A DNA stretch of 64,000 bases, from the NCBI RefSeq assembly GCF_003086295.3, contig NC_092047.1:66007475-66071474 (forward strand). The letters run 5' to 3'. The translations under genes and the position numbers were made by a program. The notes under the pieces were generated by a model. The model made no database searches and had not been told where the DNA came from. It worked only from the letters and a program-made list of their open reading frames with translations. This DNA is from Arachis hypogaea (lineage: Eukaryota > Streptophyta > Magnoliopsida > Fabales > Fabaceae). Positions 20,917 to 33,039 of this stretch are shown here, one piece after another. Numbering within the stretch: the first letter of the stretch is position 1; each line of letters begins with the position of its first letter.

Positions 20917-23900
20917 CTACATCTTTGACCAAAAGCGGCTCAATGTAGCTTGAATCGACCCATGTGGCTCATCCGTGGGTAAGTATACATCATCGTTAAA
21001 CTGCACAAACACCATCATTTAACAGCTTTAAGATATTAAATTAGGGTTTAAACTATGCATTGGAAGCAAATTCCAATACATTGCATTCAAAATTTTATTT
21101 ATGCTATTCATCATATCAAAAGTTTTCATAAAAAAAGGGGGATTATACACTACTCTTCTGTATCTTTTTATCTGTCACTTTGCTTAAACGCACAATTATT
21201 AAAAACTATAAATCAAGAGTGCCTAAACAACAACAATATAATTCAAGCTAATGAGGAGAGTTGAGGAGAGTTGAGGCAAGCTAATGTGGTTTTAATAAAC
21301 TTGGACCATAAACTCGAAAAGTGAAAGGCAACATTGTAAAAATAATTCAATATAGGACTTATTATTATAGTATATTTTAATCAATGCAAATATTACTTTT
21401 GTTGCTTGACAATTTAATAGTATATATATGAAATTAGCTTAATAATTGAATAAATATTGCATGACATAACCAGATACTTAAGTAACCAACAACAATAACC
21501 GAACTTGTACATTTGAGGACAAAACCAATCGAAGTATAAACACATAAGATTGCTAATAGGATCAAGAGTATATCAGTTTTTTCAAAGTTTATGCAAGTTA
21601 ACTTGTTTTTGGATGGTAAGCTTGTAAGACTATAAAACCACGAGAGTGTAAAACTGAACTTATCAATTCCGTGGTTCTTTACCATTCACTCAACATTCAT
21701 ACTACCCCAGTCAATTCACAAGTATGGTTGTTTACCATTCTTTGCTATTTATGATTGGAATGATGAAAGTGATGGAATGGTGGGGAATGAAATGAAGGCT
21801 TCAACTTATGTTGCACATAGTGGAGGTGGACCTTTATGGTCCGAGGACTTGCATGACTTCATGAAAGAGTATTCAGTTTCACTGTCGGATACTTAATAAT
21901 AGAATAGAATAGAACAAAATGGCATTGGATTGAATCCATTCTAATCTATTCAATATTCTTATTTTCCGGTCTCTCCAAATTTGGGTAAAAGGAGATGAAA
22001 GTGCAAGTTACTAAAATTCTTATTCTTCATCTTCTATTATTCTATTTACAGAAAAAAAGAGATGAAATTTCTTCCATTTCATGCTTTGATATCTTAAAAA
22101 TGGGAAAATGTACAATTATTCCATTTCAGTCTATATGAATCCATTTCATTCTATTCATTGGTTCTATTAATGCAGTGAACTCTTAGGGAAAAGAGGGAAT
22201 ACCTTTACAATTTGACCACCTGTATTTGAGATATTGACTGGTAGGAAATGAATATTTGGCATCTTTAGTTGAACACAATCTATGTCAGGAAATCTGAAGC
22301 ATAAAGTTAATTGTCAAACCCTACTTGATTGAACTAAAGAATAAATTTCAAGCACCTAGGAAACAAACACAAACTGATTCCGGGTTCTACAGTGTGAGGT
22401 GCAGAGTGGATAAAGAAGCATGGATTGCCTCCCTAAACAGGGAGAGTATTGAAGAGAGATACCTGTTCAATGTGGTCCTTGCCATTTGATAGAGAGTGCT
22501 TTGAACAGATGGGCTGTACACCCCCACATTCGGTGGACCGAAAAAGGTTTCAAGCAGAACTCTTTTAACATCGTCGTACCTCTCCATAAAGTAAAGCGGC
22601 TTCTGTGGGACGCTGCTTAGTGATTCATAAGAGTACCTACAATTTACATTAGAAGCATGACTCTATTTCCACATTTAACTATTGGTGACAATCGTTATTG
22701 CGATATTATAACTTCTCTCCATGATGGTGCTAAATAATCCTAATGATGCTCAATAAAAATCTTTTTATTAATAAACGATAACTGAAGTGTAATAAAGTTG
22801 CTTAAAAGTCAGAATTAAGCCTGCAAGATATCTATGTGATTTAGGTGATTGATTTAAATCATATAACTCTTTCCGACACCAGAAACTATTTCTGTTTTTA
22901 CCTCTTCATTAAAATTTACTAATAGGGAAAAAAATGTCTAAGGAAACAATGAAGTCTTACCTCCAGAGACCAGTTACTTCTGTTGCCAGCATCCTTTCAC
23001 GTGTTTCAGGAAGAGCTGTGTACTTGTCTCGTATAAACCCTTCAAAACCAGACTGCTCACAACAGATCCAAACTAAACTTAGAACAAAAATAAGGGATTG
23101 TATATCACAATCTTGCTTTTAACTCTGTAAATCAAAGGGAGACCAATAGCAGCTACTATTTCATAAAAGAGGGATCAGTGGAGAGTAAAAGAAAATTGAC
23201 AGAATATTTGTCAAAAAAACTCAGCATCATAGTATGGATGCCAGAAACCAGATCTCCAAGAAATGCTAGGTAGTATCCATATGCTCATACCAATTCTGAA
23301 AGGTTTGAGTATTATAGTACTAAAAGCAGTTTGAGTATGTTACATAAAAAAAAAAAGAACTTCCCCAACTTTTCAAAATTTTAGTAGTCAAATTTAGAAC
23401 TTAATCCTTTTTAATAGCTCAAAAGAGGTTTTCTTTCTCTTCCTCTAAATCTCATTGAAGGGGAGCCTTAGAGCAATAATTGAGTTGTCTCTGTACCTCA
23501 AGGTCACAGGTTCAAGCCATGGAGACAGCCACTGATAACATTATCAGGTTAGGCTGCTTAGATTACATCCTTTAGATGCGGTCCTTCCTAGGACCCTGCA
23601 TTAACACAGGATGCTTGTACACTGGGCTGCCCCTTTCCTCTAAACATTATTGGGCATTTAATAAACTCTAGAACATTTTTATAAATAAAAATTCTTCAGG
23701 TTCTTTAAAAAATTTTCTTTTTAGAAAAAATCTATGCTGATGATCCTTCTTATAGATATAGATCTATTATATATAACTGCAAATATAATTCTTTGTGTTT
23801 CTTTTGTCAATACCTACTTTATACATTTGATATTCTTTCCGGCATTAGGGGGATAGAAGAAGGGGATCATGAGCAGGCAAAGGAATTTCCTTTCAACTCA

Positions 23901-26235
23901 AAACCATATCATGTCATGCTTCTCCTATAATTGTGAAACCATAATATCAAAGTAATCGCCAAATATAATATTTTACAAGAATTTGGACCCAAAACAAAAT
24001 ACTGTTTTCGAAATTATGTATTACATACACAGGAAATATTATATCAAAATCAAAGTACAGGTTTCTATATAGCATACTTACCTTAGTAGTTTTCAGCACA
24101 GATAATCCTTCAACACCAGAAGTCAACTGTAGAGCACCAGACTTTTTTACTATTGCCTCAACTGTATGCCTCTCAGATCCAAGTTTGAAACCTTATAAAA
24201 ATGAAATCAAAGGACTTGAGGGCTGAAAAGAAACAAACTGGAGTTTATTACTGAATCACGGAATCTAAAATTAGCTACACCAGTATTCAACACAATATGA
24301 TGAAAGTGGGATTTTTCCATTTGGACAATCTAATGAAATGTTTCACTCAAATTGCTAGTTCCACTAAAAGTGCCATAAAGCAAGAAGTGAAATGCAAATT
24401 TGAAATATGTTAGGCAACCAAAATTGTTTGCCAAATATTACAATTGTATAACCAAAAGCAATTAGAAAAGGGTACAATCTATGAACTATACCATATTGAA
24501 ACAAATAATATCGTAGAATGTAACATAGTCTAACAAACCATGCATATGAGGTTGACCATCCATGATGATGCGTTCCCATGGCTTTTCCACAATGTTTACA
24601 ACAGCTGTAGTAACCTGTGAAAAGCCATAAAGCAACAAAAAACTATGGGGAGGAAGACAATATAACAAGAACAATAATAACAAAGCCTTATCCCACTAGA
24701 TGAGTAGACTACATAGATTAAACGACACCATTGTACCCTATCATATATCATGTTTACAGTGAAACTATTTATACGTAGAACTCCTTTGACTAAACCTAGT
24801 AAAAGGTCTTTTTAGATCTTCCTCGTATCTATCTTCCTGATCCACCCTCTTAACTGGATATTCCGTCGATCTTCTCCTCACATGTTTAACGCATCTAACA
24901 CGAGATTCTACCATCTTTTCAACAATAAGCACTACTCCAGCTTTCTCTCTTATATCCCCATTCCTTGAATTGTCTATGAGTGTTTGGTCAATCATTCATC
25001 TAAGCATCGTCATCTCTACCACGCTAAACTTATCCTCATTGAAAAATTAGGTTAACCAACCAACGGCTTTCCTCTTATAAACCTTTCCAAACTTTAATTG
25101 GAAAACCATAATGTGATATAAATAATTTGGTGAAAGAAAAATTGTTAGCAAGAAAATTTTAAAAGAAAGAGCATAGTGCAAGAGGATTTATAAGGAAAAA
25201 AGAAAACAAATGTAGATTTATTTGAATAATGATATTATACTGTATTTTACCATTCACCAACCTGCCTATAGAATGATATAAAGTGCTTGGCAAGCTCAAT
25301 AGCAAAGTTCTCAACAGAAAGTATTTCAGAGCACTCCTTGGCTTTTGCATATACCTAGCAATATTTTCATAAAAAAATCAAAATTGAACAGATGTGATGA
25401 TGGAGGATGAAAGACAAATAGCATATGCAAGCAAATTCCTTGTTCTTTAAGTTTGTAGACAGTAATATATACCCAACCTATAGCATGAAATCAGGGTTGT
25501 AAATATTTTATGTGATCTGAGTTTAAATACTGGTATTATATTATAAGCATCTAAGACAGAAATACTTGCAGTTCTTGTATTTCCTAGAAGTGTAAGCAGA
25601 AAAAATCGGTCTCTAATCAATATCTCTTTGTATTTCTGTCTATTTCTTTCTAGAGACAGGATCAAATCAAAACAAACCTAACATCATATCTATTTAGCCA
25701 CTTCTTGAAAAAATACAATTGAAACCAACAGAAGGTACAAAGCAGCATATGAGATTCAGACATAATTGTTTTGTTAAAATGAGTAGATCAGACGACAACA
25801 ACAGTTTATAACATTTACAATAGATCTTTTAATAAACTAAAATATTGAACTAGCAAAGTTCAGAAAATCAAATAATTGATTTTAAATCCCATCAGAAAGC
25901 AAACAGATTCGCACTCCAAATATCAACATACAAACAGATAGATATCAGAGCTTAAAATGTTAACTTTGGATAGTGGTACAAATCACGCAGAAAATTACTA
26001 ACACAGAAGAAGAGAGGAAGAAGAAGGTTACAGTGTTCTTCATGGTGTCAGTGGCAACGATATCGGAGTTATCATCACGGAGATAAGAGTTGACACAATC
26101 AGAGAGGAGGCTGATGCTGACTCGCCACTCCACAACGTAGTGTTTTCCTTCCTTCGTCTTCCACACGCGAGCCACCCTTACCCTCTTTTTCCCATGCCTT
26201 TGCTCGAAGTTGAATCCCTCTACTCTTTCTGCCAT
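20917..26235 (-). CDS. urate oxidase (uricase), eight exons, apparently intact
   Basis: Exons are 26032-26235, 25262-25354, 24539-24614, 24082-24191, 22961-23052, 22463-22636, 22203-22293 and 20917-21000; together 924 nt, 307 residues plus TAG. Every intron is GT...AG and the frame is open throughout. The product oxidises urate to 5-hydroxyisourate in peroxisomes (purine catabolism; ureide synthesis in nodules of many legumes). Visible marks: RHGKKRVRV, the catalytic ATDT (about 61-64), the family signature [14 protein letters not shown]...YTAL...R (about 155-181, with F164 and R181), Q237 in SPSVQSTLY, and H265 in MPNIHFLP. The C-terminus is SKM, a PTS1-type signal. Length matches soybean nodulin-35 (about 309). 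The ATG at 26235 is the only one fitting the family start. Confidence 0.95.
23450..23634 (+). mobile_element. Au-like SINE in uricase intron 4, antisense to the gene
   Basis: The core GGGGAGCCTTAGAGCAATAA, GGTTCAAGCC (pol III B box, 23509-23518), GTCCTTCCTAGGACCCTGC and CACTGGGCTGCCCCTTT match the plant Au SINE family. Direct repeats TTCCTCTAAA at 23440-23449 and 23635-23644 are the target duplication. It was transcribed from an internal tRNA-like promoter and moved by LINE enzymes. Confidence 0.85.
24772..25045 (-). mobile_element. 3' fragment of an RTE-type LINE in uricase intron 2
   Basis: The minus strand encodes [20 protein letters not shown] and, further on, [26 protein letters not shown]. 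This is the C-terminal tail of plant RTE-like reverse transcriptases (IRDKVGVAPIEDK...RWFGHVRRRP). Only the tail is present and it is partly decayed. It runs in the same direction as the uricase gene. Confidence 0.7.
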
Positions 26236-26319
26236 GGGAAATTTCTCCCCTTTTCTTTTTTACTTTTTATTACAAGTTTAGAGTGTTCAGTGTTTAACCT
26301 GAGTGTCGATTCCGTTCCA

Positions 26320-26326
26320 ATTTATA
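26320..26326 (-). promoter_or_regulatory. candidate TATA box of the uricase gene
   Basis: The minus strand reads CCAATATAAATTGG about 85-91 bp upstream of the ATG, a reasonable distance for a TATA element given a short 5' UTR. No other TATA-like word sits in the right interval. No transcription start evidence is available. Confidence 0.45.
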
Positions 26327-26544
26327 TTGGAGATAAGACAACAGAGATTTGCTGGTTTTGCTTTTCTCTCGGTTGGAGTCTGTGTGCGGATTACATCATC
26401 ATCCTCATCCAAATTCCAAACACAAAGTTAGCCGCTTCCTAGTACGTTTTGAATAACTGATTTGATTTAGAAATGATTAACTATCTAACAGGTAGCTAAA
26501 ATATTATAAATAATAAATAAAAATATATAATTAATAATATTTAG

Positions 26545-27636
26545 TTTAAGGTATCGTTTTTGTCTCAACGTTTGGGTAAGTCCCAAAATTGTCCTAACGT
26601 TTGAATCGTTCTATTTAAGTTCCTAACGTTTTAAAATTGACTCAATATTGTCCTGCTCGGTTGAGAGACAGAAATTGAAACAAGAATAAAACTCTAATTT
26701 AATTTGCACAAAAGATAAAATTGGAATTAATTAATTGAAATGAGGGTATTTTAGGTATAAAATGTTATTAAAATTTCAGTCTCCGTCTCTAAAAATTTCA
26801 GTCCCCTGTGTCCCTACTTTTTGGAGGTACTGAAATACTGAAATTTTAGGGACAGAGACAGAAATTTTAGTATCAGTCTCTGAACCAACAAACATGATAC
26901 TGTGTCTCAGTCTCTCAGTCTCAGTCTCAATACCTCAAAACAAACGCTACCTTAGGGACTTAAATAGGACCAAAACGTTGGGGACAAAAACGATACATAA
27001 AAATAAATTTTAATTTAATTTTATCTTTCAATAATATCAATTTTTTACTGTACATAGTATTCAATTATTTTTTAATTACATCTAAGTAAATTACACTTAA
27101 TTACGTTAATTTCATTTTAAATAAATGTATTTTTTTATAATTTTAAAGAATTTTGATACACTAGAGAGACAAAAGGTATAATTTATATTTTATTGTATAT
27201 ATATATTTTTTTCTTTTCTGCAAGTTTATATACTAGTCATTCTACAAATATTTCATGATAACTAAAAATCTTTAAGTGTAAAATTATAAAAAAAATTAAT
27301 TTATTTAAAATGAAAGTAATATGATTAAGTGTAATTTACTTAGATGTGATTAAAAAATAATTGAATACTATAGTAAAAAATTGATATTATTGAAGGATAA
27401 AATTAAAATTTATTTCTATGTATCGTTTTTGTCCCCAACATTTTCGTCATATTTAAGTCCCTAACGTTTCAAAATCATCTCAATTTTGTCCCACCATCAA
27501 TTCTGTTAACGGATCCGACAAGACAACATTGAGTCAATTTTGAAACGTTAGAGACTTAAATAGGACAATTGAACGTTAGGGACAACTTTGGGACTTACCC
27601 CAAACGTTGGGGACAAAACGATACTTTACTCTAATA
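26545..27636. mobile_element. large composite inverted-repeat element upstream of uricase
   Basis: Left block (about 26547-26998) and right block (27418-27636) both begin GTATCGTTTTTGTC and end GGGGACAAAACGATAC-like, so each is itself an inverted repeat. Between them, arms at about 26998-27180 and 27265-27420 are near-perfect reverse complements with a loop of about 85 bp. The left block carries an extra 290-bp insertion (about 26658-26950) of CAGTCTC/GAGACAG-rich DNA. No coding capacity. Probably nested MITEs. Confidence 0.75.
26658..26950. mobile_element. nested MITE-like insertion rich in TCAGTCTC/GAGACAGA
   Basis: The segment begins GGTTGAGAGACAGAAATTGA and ends TCTCAATACCTCAAAACAAACGCTACC. 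Internal words AATTTCAGTC...CCCT and AGGGACAGAGACAGAAATTT are inverted copies. It interrupts the left block of the surrounding inverted-repeat element, which the right block lacks. Confidence 0.5.
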
Positions 27637-28199
27637 TTTATATTTATAAAAGAATGTGAATCATTTTTTAAATTTAATTAATATAATTAATTTTTTATAA
27701 TTATTTTTTTTGTTTAATTACACTAAAAATTATTACATTCATAATTTTATAAATTTTTTTAAATAAAAATTTTAAATTTTGATATTTTAAATTTAAAAAT
27801 ATTTCAAATTATTTCAATATATTTTATAAAAACAAAAACATCTTATATTTGATTAGTCTTTATTTATTAAAAACATCTAAAATTATAAGTTTTTAATCTA
27901 CAAAATAAAATAATAAATAATAAATTAACACTAATTCAGTAATTATAAATATTATATATTTAAAATTATAGATGTTATATATATAAAATTATATATGTTA
28001 AATTAAAAAATTTTAACAACTTCTACTATATAATTTATATTTTACATATAGATTATTAGAAAATAAAAAATAAAAAATAAAATATAACCAAAAATTAAGA
28101 AATAAGTTTTTAAAAGTAACTACTAACTTATTATATTAAAATCAATAAATAAGTATACATATGAATATTAAATAAAATAAAAATATTAAAATAATTAAA
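27637..28199. other. extremely AT-rich DNA, no features seen
   Basis: Runs of A and T dominate with no coding, repeat-boundary or RNA signal that I can support. Confidence 0.6.
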
Positions 28200-29019
28200 A
28201 TTATGACTCATTAGTGCATATATGAGATAATAATTTAAAAAATATAATAAGAGAAGATGAAGATTTGGTATTTTGTTGATGGTTGAATGATGATGTGTTT
28301 GGCATGAAATTGAGAGTGAGCAAAATATATATATGAATGAAATTGTTGTTTGATTTGCCTATTAAAGCTTTGATATGAAAATTGGGACGGAGATCCTGAT
28401 AGGGTAAGGTATCTCATATTTGATAAGTCATGGTAAGTGGTGTAATTGGCATGTGTGATTTGTTGTTAAAATAACGAGTTCTTGAATGGATTGTTGTTGT
28501 GTTGTGGTTGTTGTTATGAATGAAAAAATGGAATGAAATTATGCTATATGAGTTGAAAATTGATGGATTAGGACTTGGATGGTTAAAAAAGATTGATAAT
28601 TGTTTAATGAGTGTTGAGGATGCCTAGAGTGGGGATAGGTTACTTTGAAAGTGGTTAATTTGAGAATTTGGTAAAATTGAACCCTTATGTGAATTTGGTG
28701 TTCGGAGCTTAAAATTAACTAAACTTCAACTTAAATTAAAGCTAGTAAAAAGATCTTTAAAACTGTCTTATACAAAAAGTTATGAACGTTTGAAAATAGG
28801 TACAAAAATTTGAAAACTTAGATTATGCAGAAAACCAAGATTTTGGCCTGGTGTGCGTGCACACAAGGTGGTGCGTACGCACCACTTAGAACGAGTATTG
28901 CAGCTCGTGCGTATACACGAAGGGTGATGCGTACGTACAAGAGGGAATGTGCAGGTTGTTCGTACATACGAGGGGTGATCCGTACGCACGAGTGGGAAAT
29001 GCTTTATGATCGGTGCGTA
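28200..29019 (+). repeat. LTR fragment of another Ty3/gypsy family with GTGCGTACGCAC palindromes
   Basis: No coding sequence. Positions 28850-29015 hold repeated near-palindromes such as GTGCGTGCACAC, GTGCGTACGCACC and GATCCGTACGCACGA, spaced about 20-40 bp apart in otherwise AT-rich DNA. This layout is typical of the LTRs of the other families in the window. The family and the left boundary are not known. Confidence 0.45.
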
Positions 29020-29893
29020 TGATACGGAATTTACAAACAATATCTGTAGAAATATCGGCAAGTGCACCGGGTCGTATCAAGTAATAAACTCACGGTGAAT
29101 GTGGTCGATCCCACGAGGATTAACGGATTAAGCAAACAATAGCTAATTGATTATTCTAGTTAGACAATCATAATTGAGTGATGAGCAAATAAGAAATGTA
29201 AATAACTTAAAGAAAAAGTAAATGGAAGCTATAAGATGACAAGAAAGTAAATGACAGAAAAGTAAAGTGCAAGAAAGTAAATAACAAGAATGAAAAATGA
29301 AAAGAATATCGGGATCAAGAGATGTTGCATTCTCAGGATCAATAGTTCTCATCTCCACTTCAATCATACAATCATTGATCTCTTGGCAAATCATAAGTGA
29401 TTGAATTCCAATTCCTTAATTCAATCTCTCGTAACTTGAGCAATTGCCAATTCCTTGATCTAATTATTCATGAGAAGAGATGAAGATTGGTCTCTGATTA
29501 AGAGTCACACAATTTCATGAATCAAGTTTTGGGATGATTATACGTCACGTATCAATCCCAAACCCAATTTCATAACCACTGTGAGAAAGAACTTCAAGCA
29601 TAATTCTATTATTCATTTTCCAAGGCTCACATAGATTTAATTAGATTCAATTCCTCTTCTGATAGAATTTGAATCATTAAAATGAAGATCGAAGATCTTT
29701 CTAAAGAAACAATAAAAGAAGAATTGAAGATGGAGAATGAAAACAAATTAATCCATTAAATTGCAACAGAGCTCTCTTTTCCAATTGAAGAGAGTTAGAC
29801 ATTCATAACTAAAAAAGAAACTACAAAATGTATAAGAAAGAAGGTGAAAGAGGGGAAGAGAGAATGAGAGTGGAAGGAGAGTCTGAAGAATCC
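29020..29893 (-). repeat. truncated LTR on the minus strand
   Basis: It starts TGATACGGAATTTACAAAC and contains CGGCAAGTGCACCGGGTCGT and GGTCGATCCCACGAGG, which are the same signature words found near the 3' ends of the A-type LTRs read in reverse. It is cut at 29893 by the next LTR. No gene. Confidence 0.5.
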
Positions 29894-31463
29894 TGATGAG
29901 CGGATAATTTATATGCTTTTTGGCATTGTTTTTAGGTAGTTTTTAATATGTTTTAGTTACTTTTTATTATATTTTTATTAGTTTTTATACAAAAATCACA
30001 TTTCTAGACTTTACTATGAGTTTGTGTATTTTTCTATAATTTCAGATATTTTCTGACTGAAATTGAGGGACCTGAGTAAAAGTCTGATTCAGAGGCTGAG
30101 AAAGGACTGCAGATGCTGTTGGATTCTGACCCTCCTGCACTTGAAGTAGATTTTCTGGAGCTACAGAAGCCTAATTGGCGCGCTCTCAGTTGCGTTGGAA
30201 AGTAGACATCTTGGGCTTTTCAGAAATATATAATAGTCTATTCTTTGTCCGAGATTTGATGGCCCAAACTGGCGTTCAACGCCAGCCAGAGATCTTTTTC
30301 TGGCGTAAAACACCAGAACTGGCACCAGAACTGGAGTTAAACGCCCAAACTGGCATCCAAGCTGGCGTTTAACTCCAGAAAAGGCCTATGCACATGTAAA
30401 GCTCAATTCTCAGCCCAAGCACACACCAAGTGGGCCCCGGAAGTGGATTTCTGCACTCTCTGCACTTAGTTACTCATTTTCTGTAAACCTAAGTAACTAG
30501 TTTAGTATAAATACTAGTCTTTCCTATTGTATTCGAATCTTTGGACTTTTAGGCTTATGCCATTTTTCACATTGGGAGGCTGGCCACACGGCCATGCCAA
30601 GACATTTTTCTCTTATGTATTTTCTACGGTGGAGTTTCTACACCTCATAGATTAAGGTGCGAAGCTCTGCTGTTCTTCATGAATTAATGAAAGTACTATT
30701 GTTTCTCTTTCAATTCACGCATGTCTCTTCTCCAAGATATACTCTTGTTCTTAATTCAGTTAAGTCAGAATGAAGGGGTGACCCGTGACAATCACCCACT
30801 ATCTTCATTACTCGCTTAGCCAAGATCCGCGTGCCTGACAACCACAAGCGGTCTACATGATGTTCAACGTAGTCATTGGACGACAGATGGAGTATAATCT
30901 CTTATGCCTCTGGTTCGTGACTTTGACTTGCATCTCCTGACAACAGAGCAGTCGAACTCACAGAGATCAGAACCTTCATGGTAAAGGCTAGAACAAACGA
31001 GCTTCAAACTCACGAATGTTGGGCGCAGTGACAGTGTACAAAAGGATAGAGAGATCATATTCCGACACAAGTGAGAACCGACAGATGATTAGCCGTGCAG
31101 TAGTTGTGCCTGGTATTTTTCATCCGAGATGAGAGATCTGACAGATGATTAGCCATACAGAAGCCGTGCCTGGACCATTTTTACTGAGAGGACGGATGGT
31201 AGCCATTGACAACGGTGATCTACCAACATATAGCTTGCCATGGAAGGGAGCACGCATGATTGGATGAAGACAATAGGAAAGCAGAGGTTCAGAAGCAATA
31301 AAGCATCTCCAAATGCTTATCTGAAATTCCTACCAATGAATTACATAAGTATCCGTGGGATCGACCCTTACTCGCATAAGATTTTATTACTTGGAAGACC
31401 CAGTGCACTTGCTGGTTAGTTGTACCGGAGTTGTGAAAAGTGTGATCACAATTTCCTGCACCA
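29894..31463 (+). mobile_element. 5' LTR of element X (A-type Ty3/gypsy)
   Basis: The 1570-bp LTR begins TGATGAGCGGATAATTTATA and ends TTTCCTGCACCA, directly before a primer-binding site. It contains the GGCGTTCAACGCCAG-type palindromes at 30262-30385. The preceding 5 bp are AATCC; the matching 3' copy was not found because the element is truncated. Confidence 0.88.
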
Positions 31464-31469
31464 AGTTTT

Positions 31470-31487
31470 TGGCGCCGTTGATGGGGA
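31470..31487 (+). other. primer-binding site of element X (tRNA-Asp type)
   Basis: TGGCGCCGTTGATGGGGA lies seven bases after the LTR. It is complementary to the 3' end of plant tRNA-Asp (CCCCGGCAACGGCGCCA) with two mismatches. Confidence 0.7.
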
Positions 31488-33039
31488 TTGTTCGAGTTTG
31501 AACAACTGACGGTTCATCTTGTTGCTTAGATTGGGTACTTTTATTTTATGTTTAAACTTTTTATTTTTATTTTCGAAAAAAATACACAAAAAAAATTTTG
31601 TGTTTCTTGTTTGAGTCTAGTGTCAAATTTTAAGTTTGGTGTCAACTGCATGTTTTTAATTTTTCTTAGATTTTCGAAAATTCATGCATTGTGTTCTTCT
31701 TTGATCTTCAAGTTGTTCTTGATGATTTTCCTTATTTGATATTTAATTTTTCTTGTTTTATGTCTTTTCTTATTTTTCATATGCATTTTCAAATTGTTAG
31801 TGTCCCTAGTACAAAAGTTCTTAAGTTTGGTGTCTTGCATGTCTTTCCTTTCTAAAAAATTTTCAAAAATATATTTTTGATGTTCATCATGATCTTCAAA
31901 GTGTTCTTGGTATTCATCTTGACATTCAAAATTTTCTTGCATGCATTATTTGCTTTGATCTTAAATTTTTATGTTTTGTTTCATTTTGTTGTTTTTCTCT
32001 CTCCTCATTAAAAATTCAAAAGTAAAAAAAAAATATCTTTTCCTTATTCTTCTCATAATTTTCGAAATTTTGAGTTGACTTGGTCAAATATTTTTAAAAT
32101 TTAGTTGTTTCTTGTTAGTCAAGTCAAATATTTTAATTTAAAAACTTTATCTTTTCAAATCTTTTTCAAAATCAATTCTTTTTCATTTTTTTTATGATTT
32201 TCGAATTTCATTCTTAAAATTTTTCAAAATCTTTTTCATTTTTCTTTTAATGTTTTCGAAAATTTTAAAACTAATTTTTCAAAATCTTTTTCTTAATTTT
32301 ATTTCATATTTTCGAAAATCCTTGCTAACAATTAATTTTTTTATTCAAAAATTTCAAGTTTGTTACTTTCTTGTTAAGAAAGGTTCAACTTTAAATTCTA
32401 GAATCATATCTTTTAGTTTCTTGTTAGTCAAGTCATCAACTTTAATTTTAAAAATCAAATCTTTTTAATTTCTTTTTCAATTCTTTTTCAAAATTTTCAA
32501 TCATATCTTTTTGAAATTTTAATTTCAAAATCTTTTTCCAACTTCTTATCTTTTCAAAATTTATTTTCAAATCTTTTTCAACTAACTACTTGACTTGTTT
32601 GTTTTAATTTTAAAAAAGTTTACTATTTCTTATCTTTTTCAAAACCACCTAACTACTTTTCCACTTCTAATTTTTGAAAACAACTAACCACTTTTTCAAA
32701 ATTCTTTTAATTAACTAATTGTTTTAAATTCTAATTTTATTTTATTTCTTTTAATATTTTCGAAACTAACTTAATTAATTAAATAAAAATAAAAATATTT
32801 TTCTTTTCCCTCTTCTTAAAATTCGAATACTCTCTCTCATCTTTTCCTATTTATTTATTTATTTACTAACACTTCTCTTCTACTCATAATTTGAACCCCT
32901 CTCTCTTCTCTTTGTTCGAATTACTCATCTCCTCTCTCTTCTCATTCTTCTATTCTTATACTCACATAAAGGAATCTCTATACTGTGACATAGAGGATTC
33001 CCATTCTCTCTTTGTTCTCTTCCTTTTCATACGAGCAGG
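31488..33039 (+). other. AT-rich untranslated leader of element X
   Basis: A 1.5-kb stretch of T-rich DNA full of TTTTCAAA and TTTTCGAAAA words has no open frame of interest. AAGTTTGGTGTC occurs at 31631 and 31822. Such leaders precede gag in this family (see also 38414-39240). Confidence 0.7.

Noticed and set aside
23460..23635. B-box GGTTCAAGCC suggested a tRNA gene
   Set aside because: There is no cloverleaf; the surrounding words and the 10-bp target duplication identify an Au-like SINE.
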